A DNA stretch of 64,000 nt from Lophius americanus (taxonomy: Eukaryota; Chordata; Actinopteri; Lophiiformes; Lophiidae), in the NCBI GenBank assembly GCA_037951165.1, contig JBBDHG010000015.1, positions 366,001-430,000 on the forward strand, in the 5' to 3' direction. The notes beneath the pieces are model-generated. The model was given only the letters and a program-made list of their open reading frames with translations. It was not told the DNA's origin and ran no database searches. Both the position numbers and the translations under genes were made by a program. Of this stretch, positions 38,576 to 52,764 are shown in pieces. The first letter of the stretch is position 1. The number at the start of each line of letters is the position of its first letter.

Positions 38576-40570
38576 TTTTTACTTATGGACTGTCACACTT
38601 ATCAGATGGTAAGACAAGAAGCCACTCTTGGGTGTAGCAGGTTACGTACAACTCTTCTGACATCCTTCTATCAGAACCAACATCGTCTCATCCTATAACA
38701 GTTTCTCTCCTGTGGAATCCGACAGCACAGACCTGCCATCACTGCCCCGGTTCACCAATGAGCCTCGGGCGCCCGCGGCCCTGTACCCACTTCACTAGTG
38801 TTCCTGCCGTGGACCATTTCTTTGTAATGCGATAATCAATGTTATTTTGATTTCAGCCGTCAGTGGTTATGTCACGTCCGATTGACGAGCACCGACACAC
38901 GCTGGCATGCTTCTCTGATGTGATGCTAAACTGTCCGACAGAGCGCATCATCACGGCTGAGATTGTGCGGGGGCATTTATGTGCGTGGTAACTGCACCGC
39001 CTCTAATTCACACATCCTCATTTGCCACCGAGGTCACAACCGCCACTTTCCTAGTGAGCTGAATGAACCCCTTTGTTGATAGAATGCAGTAAGAGCAAAT
39101 ATGACCTATTGTTTCAAACAAATGTTACGCCCCGCTTCACACCTACGCCCCGCTTCACACCTACGCACACCTTCACTTTGTATTGCACAAATACAAGGCG
39201 CGAGACATAATGATGTGGCTCGCTGCATAGACGCAGCATGATGCTATTTTTCTTTTGTCAGCCACAGAGATGAAAGACGTTTGCACCAAACTGCAGCAAA
39301 TGTCAGGTTGTGTAGGCAACTGCCGTTTCGAAACAGTTCATCTACCTGAAGAGTTGCACGGCTCAGGCCACATTGTGTGACGCTAACTGATAAGGTGGGA
39401 AAGAAATCAAGCGCAAAACAAGAAATATTAGGAATCTAGTTCCAGGCAGCAGAGAGCCCATTAAAACTTTTTGGTGACATAACAAAGATTTCCCCCACCC
39501 TAAACTCTGCCATGTGTGTTGGTGACGTAGGTCTGTCATAATGAAACCCCTGTGATATCTTCCTATCAGTGCAGAGGATGATGACGAGAACATTTTTTTA
39601 GAAAAAAACATCTATGTATTGCTATGTTTCATACATCACTGCAGAGATGAAGTTTTTCTTCCTTTTTTTATTTTAGCTTGAAAAAAACAGGTGCAAAGTG
39701 AAAAGGTCTTCTCGTCATTCACGCATTAGCTGTCATATTTAGAGGAACAGCACTTTGCATGACCAAACAAGAAGAGGCCCGGCAGCAGGACTCTGCTCCA
39801 CCCCTGGGGAAACCCTGTGCATGTTTGCATGCCAGGAATCTCTCCTGCTGCTTTAAATAATTAACTTGGGGCCTGGTTATCCTCTGGGCTTATTCAGAGT
39901 TGCTGGACCGTTGACTCACCCTTTTAGTTCTTCTGGGTTCATCTGAAAATTAAGAGAAGGTGCTTGCTCTTGTGGGACTGCGCCTAAACATCCCACGAGC
40001 TTTCTTCCATTGATGCGGACCGAAACACAATCCGAAGGAAGGTCGACAGTCTGAATGAAGTTAAACGGGACTTCCGGATTCGATTTTAGTAGCCTTATAC
40101 AAACTAAAACTAGTAGTACATGTGTGTTGTATCAACACACGTCAGAAAAACACATAAAAAAAAGTTGCTCAGAGTGAATTTGAGCTAAATAAGCTAAAAG
40201 AGGGGAAGTAAAGGGGCTTAGCAAACAGACTGGATCGATGTTTTATTGACGTGACCGCTAACAAGCAGCACTTTTTATTGCATTTGGCAGCCAATTGATG
40301 TGACCATGTGCTGAACTCTCAGCTCATCTATATTCATTTGTGCATTTAGGAATCTTGAAGAGACGCTGGAAGGAAGGGCAGAATTGATCAGATCAGGCGC
40401 AGAATTATGGGAGGGCTCAACCTTTTGTACAGCCTGCCGACCCTGAATGAAAGTTAGAATTAGAAGCTCTGAAAATACGTAGCCAGAAGTTAACTTTTTT
40501 TTTTACTATAATGCACAAAAACGACTATTACTGTCTTTAGAGTAAAAATAAAAAAAAATGCATAAAGATT
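38576..40570. other. Unique intronic sequence
   Basis: No gene was recognised. An exact tandem duplication of an 18-base CCGCTTCACACCTACGCC unit lies at about 39131..39166. Confidence 0.5.
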
Positions 40571-40810
40571 GAGATTGTATGGACCCGTGAAGAGGAGGCA
40601 TAATGGATCTGTTGGTTGAAGGATGTTGGAGATGGAGCTGCCAGGCAGGAGAAATAGAGGAGGACCAATGAGGATGTTTCTGGATGTGGTGAAAGAAGAC
40701 ATGCATTTGGTTGGTGTAAAGAGGAAGACGCAGAGGACATGGCGTGATGGAAACAGATGATCCGCTGTGGTGACCCCTAAAGGGAAGGGCCCGAATAGAA
40801 GAAGAAGCTT
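40571..40810 (+). mobile_element. RTE-like LINE 3' end, copy 1
   Basis: It shares the whole block with 55366..55590: GGACCCGTGAAGAGGAGG, GGATGTTGGAGATGGAGCTG, GAAGACATGCA, AGAGGAAGACGCAGAGGACA and GATGATCCGCTGTGGTGACC then CCTAAAGGG, ending in GAAGAAGAAG. The broken frame encodes RMLEMELPGRR and FLDVVKEDMHLVG, the C-terminal signature of a fish non-LTR (RTE-type) polymerase ORF. 5'-truncated and dead. The clade name is from memory of such tails. Confidence 0.75.
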
Positions 40811-43800
40811 ATTTTACAGTTTGCTCCGTTTCCAGAAACTCTGCTGTATATTCATTTACTGCTCAAGAAAATGCTGCTTTTGTACGGTGTATAATATACC
40901 CAAAGGCTCAGCAGCCATTACCAAGCAATCTCCAGCTCTGGTTTCACTTCCCATTAGCCATTCAGAACCATGACAATACCCAGGGGGAAAGGACTCTGCA
41001 GCTCTGCCTTACCCCCCTCTGCCGAAGCCCTCACAGAAGTCCGTTCTCGCTGAATATACCAAGCAACATATCGCTGAATTCCACTGTAAAATCACTTTAC
41101 ACTCATTTTGGCTAACAGGAATTTCCCCAACCTCTGTGTGGAGTTTGAGGCAGTCCGCCCCCGACCTTTGGTGTTCACGCTGAGGTCATCAAGATCAGTG
41201 ATGTCATCGTTTGAGCAGGCAATACCATTTTTTGCCATAGAATTACATGTTGCATAAAGTTAAAATATGTGTACAGCATATTTTTTGAAAATATAATCTG
41301 CAATTCAGATTAGCTGAAGTTGGTGACCAACTTAAAATGTAAAAATGTTATGTTGCATATTTGGAGCACATATTTGGAGCACCTGAGTCGGTCTAGCCAT
41401 ACACTGGCTCTAAGCCCCTGCCACTCTCCCCCCACCTCCGGGCCCAGATTACCCATCAATCCCATTTTATTTGAATGGTTTAGAGGACCCACCAATCAGA
41501 TGGTAGTAAAGGGAAGAATATGATAGTGGATTGGCTCTCGGAGAGAAGGGGCGGGGCAGCTCAGCCATCCCCCAACAACAGCAGCATGCTGTGCGATGAG
41601 CGAGTGAGGGAGCATGAGAGACGTGGGGAATTCATCGGTCAAATTTCTCCCTCTCGAATATAGACTTCTTCCTTTTCGTCTGGATTTTCTCGGCATCTAC
41701 CCTGTATACCCTGACGTCCATACACCACACGATCTCAGCTGTCAGTCCGCATAAGACTGCTGACTCTGCTGCTCACGGTGACTGGAGCTCTGCTGGAACG
41801 CACACACACAAACTCTCTAACACTTGTCTGACGCTGTGGAAGTCAGGGGGAGGTGGGATTGGTTCATAGAGGAAGGAAAAAAACAACAACACACACACTG
41901 TGGTACGCATGCCCGCGCGCAAGTGGATATGTGCACGCACACATGTGTGCACTTGTGCACACAAGCGGCTCAGCTCGGGTTGAACAAGGTCTCCCTGCTG
42001 ACCTACTTCTTTCCCGTCACTCAGATGCAGACGCTGGGTACTATCGCCCTCAACGTTACACACTGCAATAAAGCTGTTTGTAGAACTAGAACGCTCAAGA
42101 TCAAGAGGAGGCTTACCAGGACCTCACTACCCATCATTCCTACAGTGAGCAAACAGCTACTATAAGACACGCCCTCCTGTGAACAAGAGGTGTAACTAAC
42201 CAGCTCCGGCCTCAGTCGTATCTTTTTTAAGGTTTGTGTGAATAATACTACATGTCAGACAATAGTATAATGTGCAGCGTTCTGGGGAGTGTGTGACATT
42301 ATGAAGACTGACACCTTCAGATATCTAGTGTGACGGACAGTAGATAGCATCAGGTCATAAATTCTCGCATGTGACCCTATAAGGCTGCGTATGTTCCTTT
42401 ACACGCACCAACGTCACAAGGGGATCATTCGAGTTTCCTCGAGTCAACGCGAACAATGGCAACAATTGCTCTCCCTCGACAACAGTGGTCAAAGTAACAA
42501 TCAATGCTTTCCATTTGTTGTGGAACTCACGGATACGTCGGGAAAAACCCAACGCCGCCATGTCTGGGTTCACAACATAATCTGGAGGTGTACACAATGA
42601 GACCCCTGTGTCCACACACAGCTAGAATAATCTCCTTCACCATTTCAACGCCTGACAGACATCCGGACGATTGAGCATTGAAGAATCTCGATGCTGACAG
42701 GATTTATTCGCGCAACGCCCGTCCAAGCAGAAGCTTTTGCAATATTTCGTTGCACCATCCGAGGCATTCGCACCAGTCACTGCTTTTCAATGTAGGTGTG
42801 TGTTATTGTGCCACGTGAAAAAAATTACATCACACACCACAACGGCAACGCAGCCACTGTTTTACACAGTGGTAGCAAACACCTGAGTACATCTCCACCC
42901 GGACCACCCTAACATGTTGCTTGAGTAAAAGCCCTTCCATTCCTAGGAATGTTTAAAATTGCCATTCAGTCAAAAGAAACAAGACTTTTATTACAATTTA
43001 TGAACGCAAGCCCTTTTCTAAAAAAAAAAACCTTATAAGAAAGTTCTGCATTTCAGAACGCTCACTAAGAACTGGATATAAGTCCCGCCCCCCCTCATTT
43101 ATTTTGGTTTAGGACGTCTTAAATGGACACAGCTTCAGAAATGTAGCCCATAACCTGATATTCACGCTTGAAATTTGAGATATTTGGAAGCATTCAAGAG
43201 AATTTGAGGTGATTTCCAGACAGAGTTTGATAGCCATAAAGTACCAGGCCAAATAATTGCAGTGTAACATTATCGGTGACAGCTGCAGCTACGGTGCATT
43301 TTTCGTAATGGAGTGGGGTTGCGGTTTGCTACGGTCATGGATTAATTACCGGTTGATTTTAACTGTTTGTACCCTCACACCTGCAGCTAGAACAGGGAAA
43401 GAGGTGCTTCCCAGCCACACAAAGCCCTTATCGCAGACCTCCGATGACTGAAAACACCGCATACAACGGAGGAAAACCCACAGAGAGGAAAGCATGTGCC
43501 CTTTGTCAGGGGGTCTCAAGAGCCCCTCTGCTATTTCAGCCCAACAATAGCAGCATTGATAACACCTACCGTCTAGAGAGATACAAAAGGAAAGGGAGAA
43601 GGCAAAGAAAGGGGCCGAAAAGAGAAGGACGGAAAAAATGCATCACTGCTCGTCGATGGACACTCTCCCACTTCCTCGCCATGCAGAACATTTGTCAAGG
43701 AGAAAGGAAAGCAAAACGTTCTGAGGGCAACTTTTTCCCTCCCTCTCAATCTTTAATAGAGACAAATACATCCCTATTGAACAGACCTGGGCTACAACTC

Positions 43801-45500
43801 AAATACATACCAGTGGAGGCATTACATCTGGATAAGCTTGTATTGGTTATCAGGAGGACAGCCTTCAGCCAGTCAACCGCTGACGGGCGGGTCCCGAAGA
43901 AACCCACCAGTGAGGGAAAGCCACCTCCATAAATCAATCCATTCATGCAAACATGTGAAAACCTATAGTCAAGTACTTGACTCATTTCTAAGCAAACTCA
44001 CAAATTCTACCACTAGGCCATGAGGTGTTTTCACAGAGTGGAAGGAGAAAGATATCTTTATGGCAAGCTTTTGGCTAACAGCCTCCAGATCTGCAAATTG
44101 GACCAATCCAGAACTTTACTCGACGTTGAAATCACACACATAAATACCGAAAGAAAACCGTAAACTTCAGCAAATATCTACATGTAAATGTTCATGATTT
44201 TGCAAACACAGACGCAGCCAGGAACTCTGGGCCTCCTGTCAACGGCTCACTCCGGGGCTGAAATAATAAATATCTAATCCCTGTCATGTTTCAGGGCCCC
44301 TGCGCCGCTCTGGGCCCCCTAAATCGATCAGGGCTTTCCTGCCATATAGTGTTGCGGCCATTGTCGTGAGTGAAGAGAATAATCAAGGGGATTTGGAATG
44401 TGCTGGGGTAGATGCACCGCAGAAGGGTGAATAAGAGATTTAACGCCGTGCGAGTGTTTACTTATATACTTGGCTTGTTTGGAAGAATGATGGACGGATA
44501 AGTTGTAGTCCTATAGTTCTCATGAAATATGGTGATCTTGCACACTCGGGCATTCATGGATTCATGCCGAAGGCAGACAGAAAGTTTGAAGGGGCTTATG
44601 TGCAACCAACAGGGGCGAATGGCAGAAACGCTGAGTCTACAGCAGCGTCTTAATATCGCATGATATCATCTTAGCCAGCAGTGCCACCTCAGATCTTAAG
44701 CCATAGGCTAAACCGCCCCGCTGGTTCCTGAGGACACTCATTCAGGGTCAACAACTCTCCTGTTGGTTCTATACCTCCAACTAGTCAACGTGCATTGCAT
44801 CCATTAGAGAGACCATATCTAAAGATCAGATGACTCCAAATGGGTTCAGCCAATAACCTGTGTTCAGATTTTGTTGCTGCTTAAATCACCTCCGCTACTT
44901 CGGTATCAGTCATGCTCAAGATTTGTTGAGCTGGCACTGGCAAACTAACAACCTGAAGATGTTACAAGAGCTGATATACGGACTAATCAAACTTAGTCTG
45001 AGACTGACGGGCCAAATGACTTTGGTAGGCGCCGACTATCTTTAAGAGCCACCGCCGATGATCCGTTTTCCAGCTACGTCCTTGTCAGAGACGAATTGGG
45101 ACACATTAACTTTTACACTACAAAAGACATGTGGTCAAATGCATCTCAGACCACCTCAGACAGGAGTTTGTGTGATCGGATCACAATGAATGGCTTGAAG
45201 GTCGTTTAACATTTAATTTAGCGACGTGTCTCGCTCTCCACTTGTGATCCGATTGACCAGAAAGCATTAACCATCTGACGTTCGGTATCATCCCTCCATC
45301 TCCCGCTTAACAAGGTGAGAACCCGAGATCAGGGTTATAAATGATCTGGACAAATGTGAACTAGGGTTACAATCTTGACTTCTCTTCTTCAGTTTGATAG
45401 TTGAATAATGTCAGAAAAGTCTTTTTGTAGAAAATAAAGTGTTTTTCTTTCACGTTATGCACGTTATATGTCAGAATTGTATCTAATTAGTAATAAGTAA
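40811..45500. other. Intronic sequence; promoter-like patch and possible conserved block
   Basis: No gene was recognised. A CCAATCAG box (41492), an ATTGG (41530) and a GC box (41548) cluster in a GC-richer patch. A 14-bp palindrome GCACACATGTGTGC lies at 41937..41950. The stretch 44250..44420 is non-repetitive and resembles conserved non-coding DNA. Confidence 0.4.
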
Positions 45501-48500
45501 ATTAACTTTTGATATATAATAATAATAATAATACATTTAATTTATAATGGCCAAAGGTTGTTTTTTTCTTTGACTACCAAATTTTAATCAAGTCATCCTC
45601 GACCCTGCGTGAATAATTGGGCCAAATGTGCCAAAGATTCCTCCAGCAAGTGGTATAGAATGGCATAAAATGCTGCGATCACCATGTTGAGGGTTCGGCA
45701 CCAACCTCATAAACAAGCCCGTGACTTGTAATGTTTAACTACAGCGTTTCAGTGTGATGGAGGTACCGAACAACACGGCTCAGGAGAAATTGAATGCCAC
45801 ACGAGCAAGAGCCGACACAGAGATTAAATATTCAATATAGGCCAAGTCACTCGAAATTACAGCAATCAAATTTCAGCCACGCTAATCTAATTTCCAAGCC
45901 TGACCTCCGGGGTGCATTTAATGTGAATGAAACATGTCGTCTTTCAGATGTTTTTCAGGGGAGATTTCCATCTGCGCTGGTTACTATGGTGTAAAATGGG
46001 ATCCAGCAGCAGCGGTCCCTGTGGCTACGGCCGATTCCATCCCCGTGAAAATGAGCAGAGGGTGCGTTTGAGTATGCAGTTTGCCAGAACCACAGATTAT
46101 TATGTTACTACAAAACTGCCCCTGCTCTGCGATAAGAACAGTGGTGGTCTGGGTCGGACATTGCCGCTGATTGAAGTGAAAGAGACGGGGGGATTTTCTG
46201 GAGGTCATCATGGGATGCCGTAGACAAGAGTCAGGAAAAAAGCTAATAGCCAGCTCTGAAATTCAAACGTCCCTCTTTGACTCGACTCCTAGGTCCGAGA
46301 GACGGATCTTGCGTAGAATTCGACCTGTCACTCAACCTCTATTCGGGCCTTTTCAACAAACCAAAGTTGGAACAACGAGTGACAAGACTTCCTCTGGGCG
46401 TACAGTGTTGCCCCACTGGGGATGAAAGAGAAACTGTGCCTGGGCTGAGACCTCTGAAGGGTTAACCGGCAGCAGGGAGAAGCTCATGCAGATTGTCAGG
46501 GAGATAAGATTACCAGATGGGGGAGGTGGTTAATGGAAGCCACCACAGCCTTCCACTGACAGTTGACAGGAAAGAGGACCTGAACCTGGTCCCACCAGAA
46601 TCCCCCTTTTCATATTTCGTAGTGTCATGGGATCAATTTGTCTCCACGGACAAAACCAAACACAAATGGATGTCTCCTCTATTACGATCAGGGACGAACC
46701 TTTAATTTCACACATGGATGACTGACTTGTGTGGACTGCTGCAGATAATTCTGACCCCAACCACTAAAATCTAATGTGTGACATGAGCAACAAAGGGTGA
46801 GCCGAGGTGAACACCCAATCAGCTGACGTATCACTTTCTTAGCTCTAGTGTGACGCCGGTTGACAGACAGGAGAGCGATGTGGCTTTTCAGGTTCGGTTT
46901 CCAAAAGAGAACGGGCTGGAGAGATTGCAGATGTGCTTTACACAGCCGAATTTCCAGTTTGAAAGAACAGGATTAAACCAGATTAAAAACCCAGACTATA
47001 CTTAGAAAGAACTATTTGATTTCACAGAATAAGTACAACCGCTGTGAGATCCTCTTTTACAGCTCTGCTGCTGTTTTTCAAAGTTTATTATTATGCGTAA
47101 AATTCCAAATAAGCGAGATTAAATGGGCAGCGACAACAAAAACAGAAAAACAACTCCTCACAGAGCTTTATTTTGTGCAATAACTGCCTGACAACCACTC
47201 GTTTACAACGAACCTACACCCCTGTGTGTAACATTCAACGCTGATTTTCTCTGCATTCTGCTGTGTCCTACATCTTAAGCCTTTTTAAAGCCTTTATGTG
47301 TGTGTTGCTGTATGACTGCAGATTACACTGTAGCCAGAGAACGTTATGAAACAAAGCCAGGGCTTAGGGAAGGGAGTTCCTCTGCTTAGTGACTTGTAGA
47401 TCAGGCCCAGGAGTCCAATTCCTGGCACAAGCGCTGGCACAAAAAAAAAAAAAAAGACAAGAGGCAATTAAGAAATGATTTTCACCTCACAGCTTGGGAC
47501 AAAACCCTCGTACCTCATTCCACCCCTTGTTCCACTCATTCCAATATCACACACAATGGCAAAGTCTCCGGGGCCTAAGAGGGGGGGAGGGCGCTGGAGG
47601 GAAAGGGGCAAAGCTGACACAATACAGGGGACAGAGAAGGTGTGAGCCGACAAGTAAAAAGAGGAAGGACAAGAATGGTGAGACATGGTAAAAAAAAAAG
47701 ATGTGCATAAGTGATAGAGCTTCAATGTTGGTAGTGATCCACAGAACAGAAAGATCAAACACAGGTACTGACAACCATCACTGGTTATTTAAACTACGAG
47801 GTAAATGACATTACGTCTCAGATCAAAGAGAGGAAAAAAAGAAAGAGGTGACTTAGAAATGTTAATCTTACAGGCTCAGACTAAACAGTCAAGCAGTCAG
47901 AACCGAGGGGTTCTGTTGGCGTTCTCACATTCAGCAGCTGTGGGTTTGTTAATGAATCACTTGGTGAACAAATTGGTTGCCTAATTCATTGCTAGATTTA
48001 TTCTATCTGACTCAGTCTTTCACCAACCAGGCCGTTAATGATGCGAGTGAAACAAATCAAACTGACTGAGTGGGCCATTTCTCAGACACAGCGTCAAAGT
48101 CGTTCTGAATAAGTGATCACTCCACGGAACAATGACGTCTGAGTTAAAGCTCCGGTTCATCATCGGACCCGAGTCTCACCGTGGATGTCACCGTTTGTTT
48201 TTTTTAAATGTACGTTTCATGTTGTGGAGAAAGTGAGTGTCCAAAAATTCACATGTTTATTTTCACATATTGTGAGAAAATATTACGGATTATCATTGTT
48301 TTTGCTTTTTTTAAAGCCTTTTTCTCCCATAAATTAAACTTTTTCTTTGCATTTTCATCTTCAGAAGATGAAGAAGTAACGAAATTGCTAAATAAATAAG
48401 GATAGGCCTTTTTTTTTTTTTAATAGAAAGGCCAAACCAGATTGTAAATTATCCATTAGCTATAAATCTTACATGCAAACATATATATTTTGTAATTGTT

Positions 48501-49029
48501 ACATGCTACAATGTTCCCTGCATTTGTCCCCGACAAAAAAAGTAAATCAATTTCAAATGTAAGGATAATAATCTAATGTCTAAACACAAATGGATTAAAC
48601 TCAGACATTTACGCAGCGGGTTTAGCGGTTGAGGTCATGTACTTAGAGGGTCAAATCACCCTAAACATTTTGTTCCACAAAAATGAGTTCCACCCAGCTG
48701 TTGTGGCATGTAGGCATGCATATAATTCGATGGGGAAAGCTCTTGAGCTCTTTGAAATGTTCATCTGCGACATTTCTGCCGCCACCCCGAAGAACAAAGT
48801 GAATGAACTGAACGTCAAAGATCAGCGTAACTCAAAACATCAAACTGTATTTACAGAAACAGCATCTGCATTACTCTGAACAATCTGATAGATCGTGTAA
48901 CAAACCCCCCCTCACTGTGAAACCACAGCAGATTAATGTGAGAGACAGATTTCCAGGAACTAGATTCTCCAAAAGTCAAGAAAGTGAGCTAAAACCAAGT
49001 GTGTTTCACAAACTGGGCCATTGAGACAG
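45501..49029. other. Unique intronic sequence
   Basis: No gene was recognised. A short ATA repeat lies at about 45519 and an A14-15 run at about 47440. The stretch 45790..45960 is a unique TAAT-containing block. Confidence 0.45.
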
Positions 49030-49470
49030 ACCCCAATCCCCTGCAATGTACAATACATCCCGCTAATTGAACTCCTCAAATTAAATGATTATTTATTAGT
49101 TATTAAAAGTTGTTTTAAACTTTTTATAACTTATTTTTTAAAGTTATGTCCGAGAATGAAAAAGCTTCTCTTCTTGAGTAACAAACGGACCACTAGAGTA
49201 AAAACAAATATATTAAAGACGGAATCCTGCAGTCCATTCATATGAACAAAGTTTGGACCAAATCAGAGCAAGGGTTTAGGGATAGAACCAGAACCCCTTT
49301 GGAGATAAAACCTAAAATCAATTCAGTTCTTCCTCATACTAAGGTCAACATGGGTGTCATTTTTTATCAGAGTGAATCCATGAATTGGTTTTTGAGTTTT
49401 TATGTTAACACAAAAGGATCTGCGGATGCGTTGGCGATGACAATTCCACAATATATTCCACTTTTCGGGT
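49030..49470 (+). repeat. Dispersed repeat family A, copy 7
   Basis: It has CCCCTGCAATGTACAATACA, CTAATTGAACTCCTCAAATT, AAGTTATGTCCGAG, CATATGAACAAAGTTTGGAC, CAGTTCTTCCTCATACTAAG and GGATCTGCGGATGCGTTGGC in order. It is one of the most complete copies, about 440 bases. Confidence 0.8.
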
Positions 49471-51124
49471 TTCTACCGTCATTTAGTTTGTGCTTTGGTG
49501 CCGTCTGGAAGTGCTAATACTCATCACACTTACAAGGGAGATTTTGTTTATTTCTGCTGTGTGTGTCGGGGGATAGGGGAGGGGGTTAAGTTATCGTACA
49601 AACAAGTGTCAGACCAAATGTTATTATGAGTAATATGAATTTCCACTCTTGATTTTGGGATTTCGGTGAAAAATTGTTGGGGGTGTTTCTCTTAAACTGA
49701 TAATGACTGTTGATGATGGGAAATAACTGAGCCACTGTCAGGAAATTGTGAAAGTTCACCAGATTATTGGAAAATTTCCGGAACTGACGAGAGCTGAGGT
49801 AATACATGTAGTATATAGTTGACCGAATAAGGAACTGCTAAAGAGGATGTGTGTCTGGTCTAAGCAGGGTGAACAGATGGTTATCTTACTACATGAAAGA
49901 TGTGGTTGTTGAAGTTAAAGTCTTTGTATTTTCTTTAAAGGGGAAAAAGGAGAGAGAGAGAGAGATAGGGAGAGAGAGAGAGAGATCATGCCAGCTATGA
50001 TTGATGATACCAAAATTTCCCTTGACAACTTGATTTCCCGCTTTCCTCTGTCTGATGTCTCACATACGCTCACGAGATTGAAAGACGGGTTTCCAGGAAC
50101 CAGTTACTCCCACAACCAACTAACTTAACTACTCCTCCATCTAGTTCCACTCCCTCATAAGAGAACAGAGAGACAAGAAGGAAAGCTGGTTGACTCACTC
50201 TGAGAGATGTTAGCATGTCAGCAGCCCTTTTACAAAAAAAACGTGCAAAACCGACGCAGCAGAGCCTTTATTACACTGAACAATATTCCATTGAGGTATG
50301 GAGAAGTAAGTCTGGGTCGGTGCTGGTTGGCTTACAAGTGACGTTTACAGAGTTTGTTTGAATTGTGTCAGAGGTGCTATGCTACACAGGCATTACTCAT
50401 TTCAGATGTGTGAAAGTGAGCCCCGGTCCTGAATTCAATCAGTGATTATCTCATTTCCTTCCCTAATTCTTCAGACATTGAAGTCCTAAAGCAGCGTGTG
50501 TCATCCTTTCTGTCCTTTAAGGAACGGTATTTTCTATAGTTATTTAGACAGAGATCATTACACGGGCCTCGCCTTTACTGGCGTCACAGTGGATATTCCA
50601 CTTGAGACGGCGCCTAATTTGATTAATTCAATCCTCTTGGATTTCCACTCCTTGACGATCACAGGTTGTGATATCCAGAGCTGGCCCTCTCCCCCTCCGG
50701 CCCTGGGATGTTTGATCCGGGGCCAGGGGAGGCCGGACAGACATTCAGGCCAGACTCGGTTGTCCTTTCTTCAGTGTACCATGCACTCCAGCTCCCTGCT
50801 GGGAGGCCTACAGGAAACCGTGCAGCCGGGAGAATTCTAAAAGCCCTCATCTATGGAGCGGAGGTTTAAAAACATGGGGAAACATGCCTTTGACTCCCAT
50901 TCTCCTTCACTCCGTGGAAAAAAAAAACAACAACTTAAAAAGCACCTAATGCTTTCAAAAAAATAATTGGCAAAGAATGAGTTTAAGTAAAAACATCAAT
51001 GTGCTTGTACTGACTCTTTTCTTGTTCTGACTGTGTTTCATTCAAAAGATTAAACAATTAAGAAACAAGCAAGGACAGCCCCAAAGTGTGCAATGAATAT
51101 AATTTAAGTTTGAAAAACAGTCAA
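49471..51124. other. Intronic sequence with a GA microsatellite
   Basis: An interrupted (GA)n tract lies at 49950..49986. The stretch 50560..50800 is non-repetitive with GC-rich and TTGATTAATTC motifs. No gene was recognised. Confidence 0.5.
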
Positions 51125-51445
51125 ACCTCAACTGAGGCACAACAGCTGCCATGGTTTAGAAACAAAATCATGCAGATTTCTTCTGTGATGTCTGAGTCAT
51201 GTCCAGCCTCTAAAAGTCCAACAAACTCTCTGAGTATCTCAAAATACTCCGTAGCTGGTCGGCTCCTAAGCCTTCCACTTCAGCGTCTCTGTTCGGCCCA
51301 CTGAGCCCCGCATTCCACCCCCAAAGAAACATCAAGGGATTCAACAGATCAAAGGCAACAAAAGCCACTTTGTGACGTCACCACTCCAAAAAAGGCTTTT
51401 CACTTTATTTATTTATTTATTTTAAATGCTACAAAACGCATAATG
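51125..51445. repeat. Dispersed repeat family B, copy 2
   Basis: Same orientation and order of landmarks as 25130..25400, including CCTTCCACTTCAGCGTCTCT, GCCCACTGAGCCCC and TGTGACGTCACCACTCCAAA. An (AAT)n run follows at 51463..51489. Confidence 0.75.
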
Positions 51446-51489
51446 TCACCAAAGTTTTCTATTAATAATAATAATAATAATAATAATAG

Positions 51490-52764
51490 ATTTCATTTAT
51501 AATGCACTTTACATTTGGATCAAATCTCAAATGCCAAAACCTAAAAACATAACCTCGTTGGCGGAGACAACAAATGTTTAGTGTTTAAGCAAATGAGAAG
51601 AAATAATCAGGTTTCTGAGCTGCAAACATCACCCACTCAAAACTCAAACTGTGTCCAATGGCTGCAAACTTAATCACTTGAAGAGCAGCACAACAAGCAC
51701 ATGTACGACAAGACACGCCCAGAGGGCCAGATTACGCGGCCGTGCGTGTTCGTATGTCGGGCTATGCGTGTCTCTGGTAATGTTGGGTTTGGACGGGGGC
51801 TCATTCACGCAGCTGTGTAAGATCAAACCGAAGAGGATTCCAAAGTTTCCTCTGGCAGACCAAATCAAAACAAAAGCGCTGCAAGAAGGCAAGATGCCTT
51901 CTGAGCGGGAGCCCAGGAAAAGAGACCTGCAAAAAAAAAAAAACGACATCCACCTAATCATGTCGCTAAACCGTCTGATCTCTCAAGCAAATGATTATCA
52001 CACCCAAGCAACACAAGTAAAATTAAGACGGAGCGCAAAGACAAGGGAACAGATCCCGGAGATGGTGAATTGGCTCCTCCTCTGCAATTGTGAGACAATT
52101 TTCCAGCTAAGTGAGAATGAAATACCCCCCCAGTTTTATCTGTTCTCTCTCCAACGCAATCCCACAGAAGGCGTCCTCTTTCCTCTTTTAGCTACTGCAC
52201 CGAGTATCAGAGCGGATGAGGTGAGAAGTCGTAATTGTTTCTCGTGGTGGTTGGACGGTATGAATCGTACAAACCAATATTCTGCCATTCGTGGTTCTTA
52301 CGCCAACCATGTTAAAATGTTACCAAGGCAGAGTCCAGACAAAACATATCGCTCTTTAATGTTGGCCATAAATGAGCCTTTAGCCGTAGCATCTATCATC
52401 ACAGTCCAGTTGTTTTGGTCTACATTACACTGCAATGCTTTTTAAAATGTGGGTCATGGAGATTGGGTTGTTTACAATAATCCCACCTGCAGCCACTGAC
52501 GTACAAGCTCTTGTTTCTAGATCAATTCTACCAGCTGTTTTCTTGGCATAGTGCCCATAACTGGGGAAACACCAAGAACTGGTTCCAAATAAGGTTCTTA
52601 CTCTGAACTAGCTCTGGATCTGCCTTAGTGGGATATAAATCAGTCAAACAAGGTCGTAGTATTCTGTCTAGTCATCAAAATTAAAAAGCTTTAAATGTTT
52701 TTTTTTCTTCTGTTAACTAAATCAACAAGGACAAAATTATAGCTCACAAGCTTTTAGAAATAAA
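51490..52764. other. Unique intronic sequence
   Basis: It includes a 264-codon chance open frame (51651..52445, plus) with no recognisable domain. Part of it (51880..52200) could be conserved non-coding DNA. Confidence 0.4.

Noticed and set aside
43444..43932. 162-codon plus-strand frame
   Set aside because: Lys/Arg-rich, from a purine-rich stretch; no family features.
51651..52445. 264-codon plus-strand open frame, the longest in the window
   Set aside because: No domain, signal or family resemblance, no splice context on the plus strand, and composition like its surroundings. A chance frame is the simplest reading.
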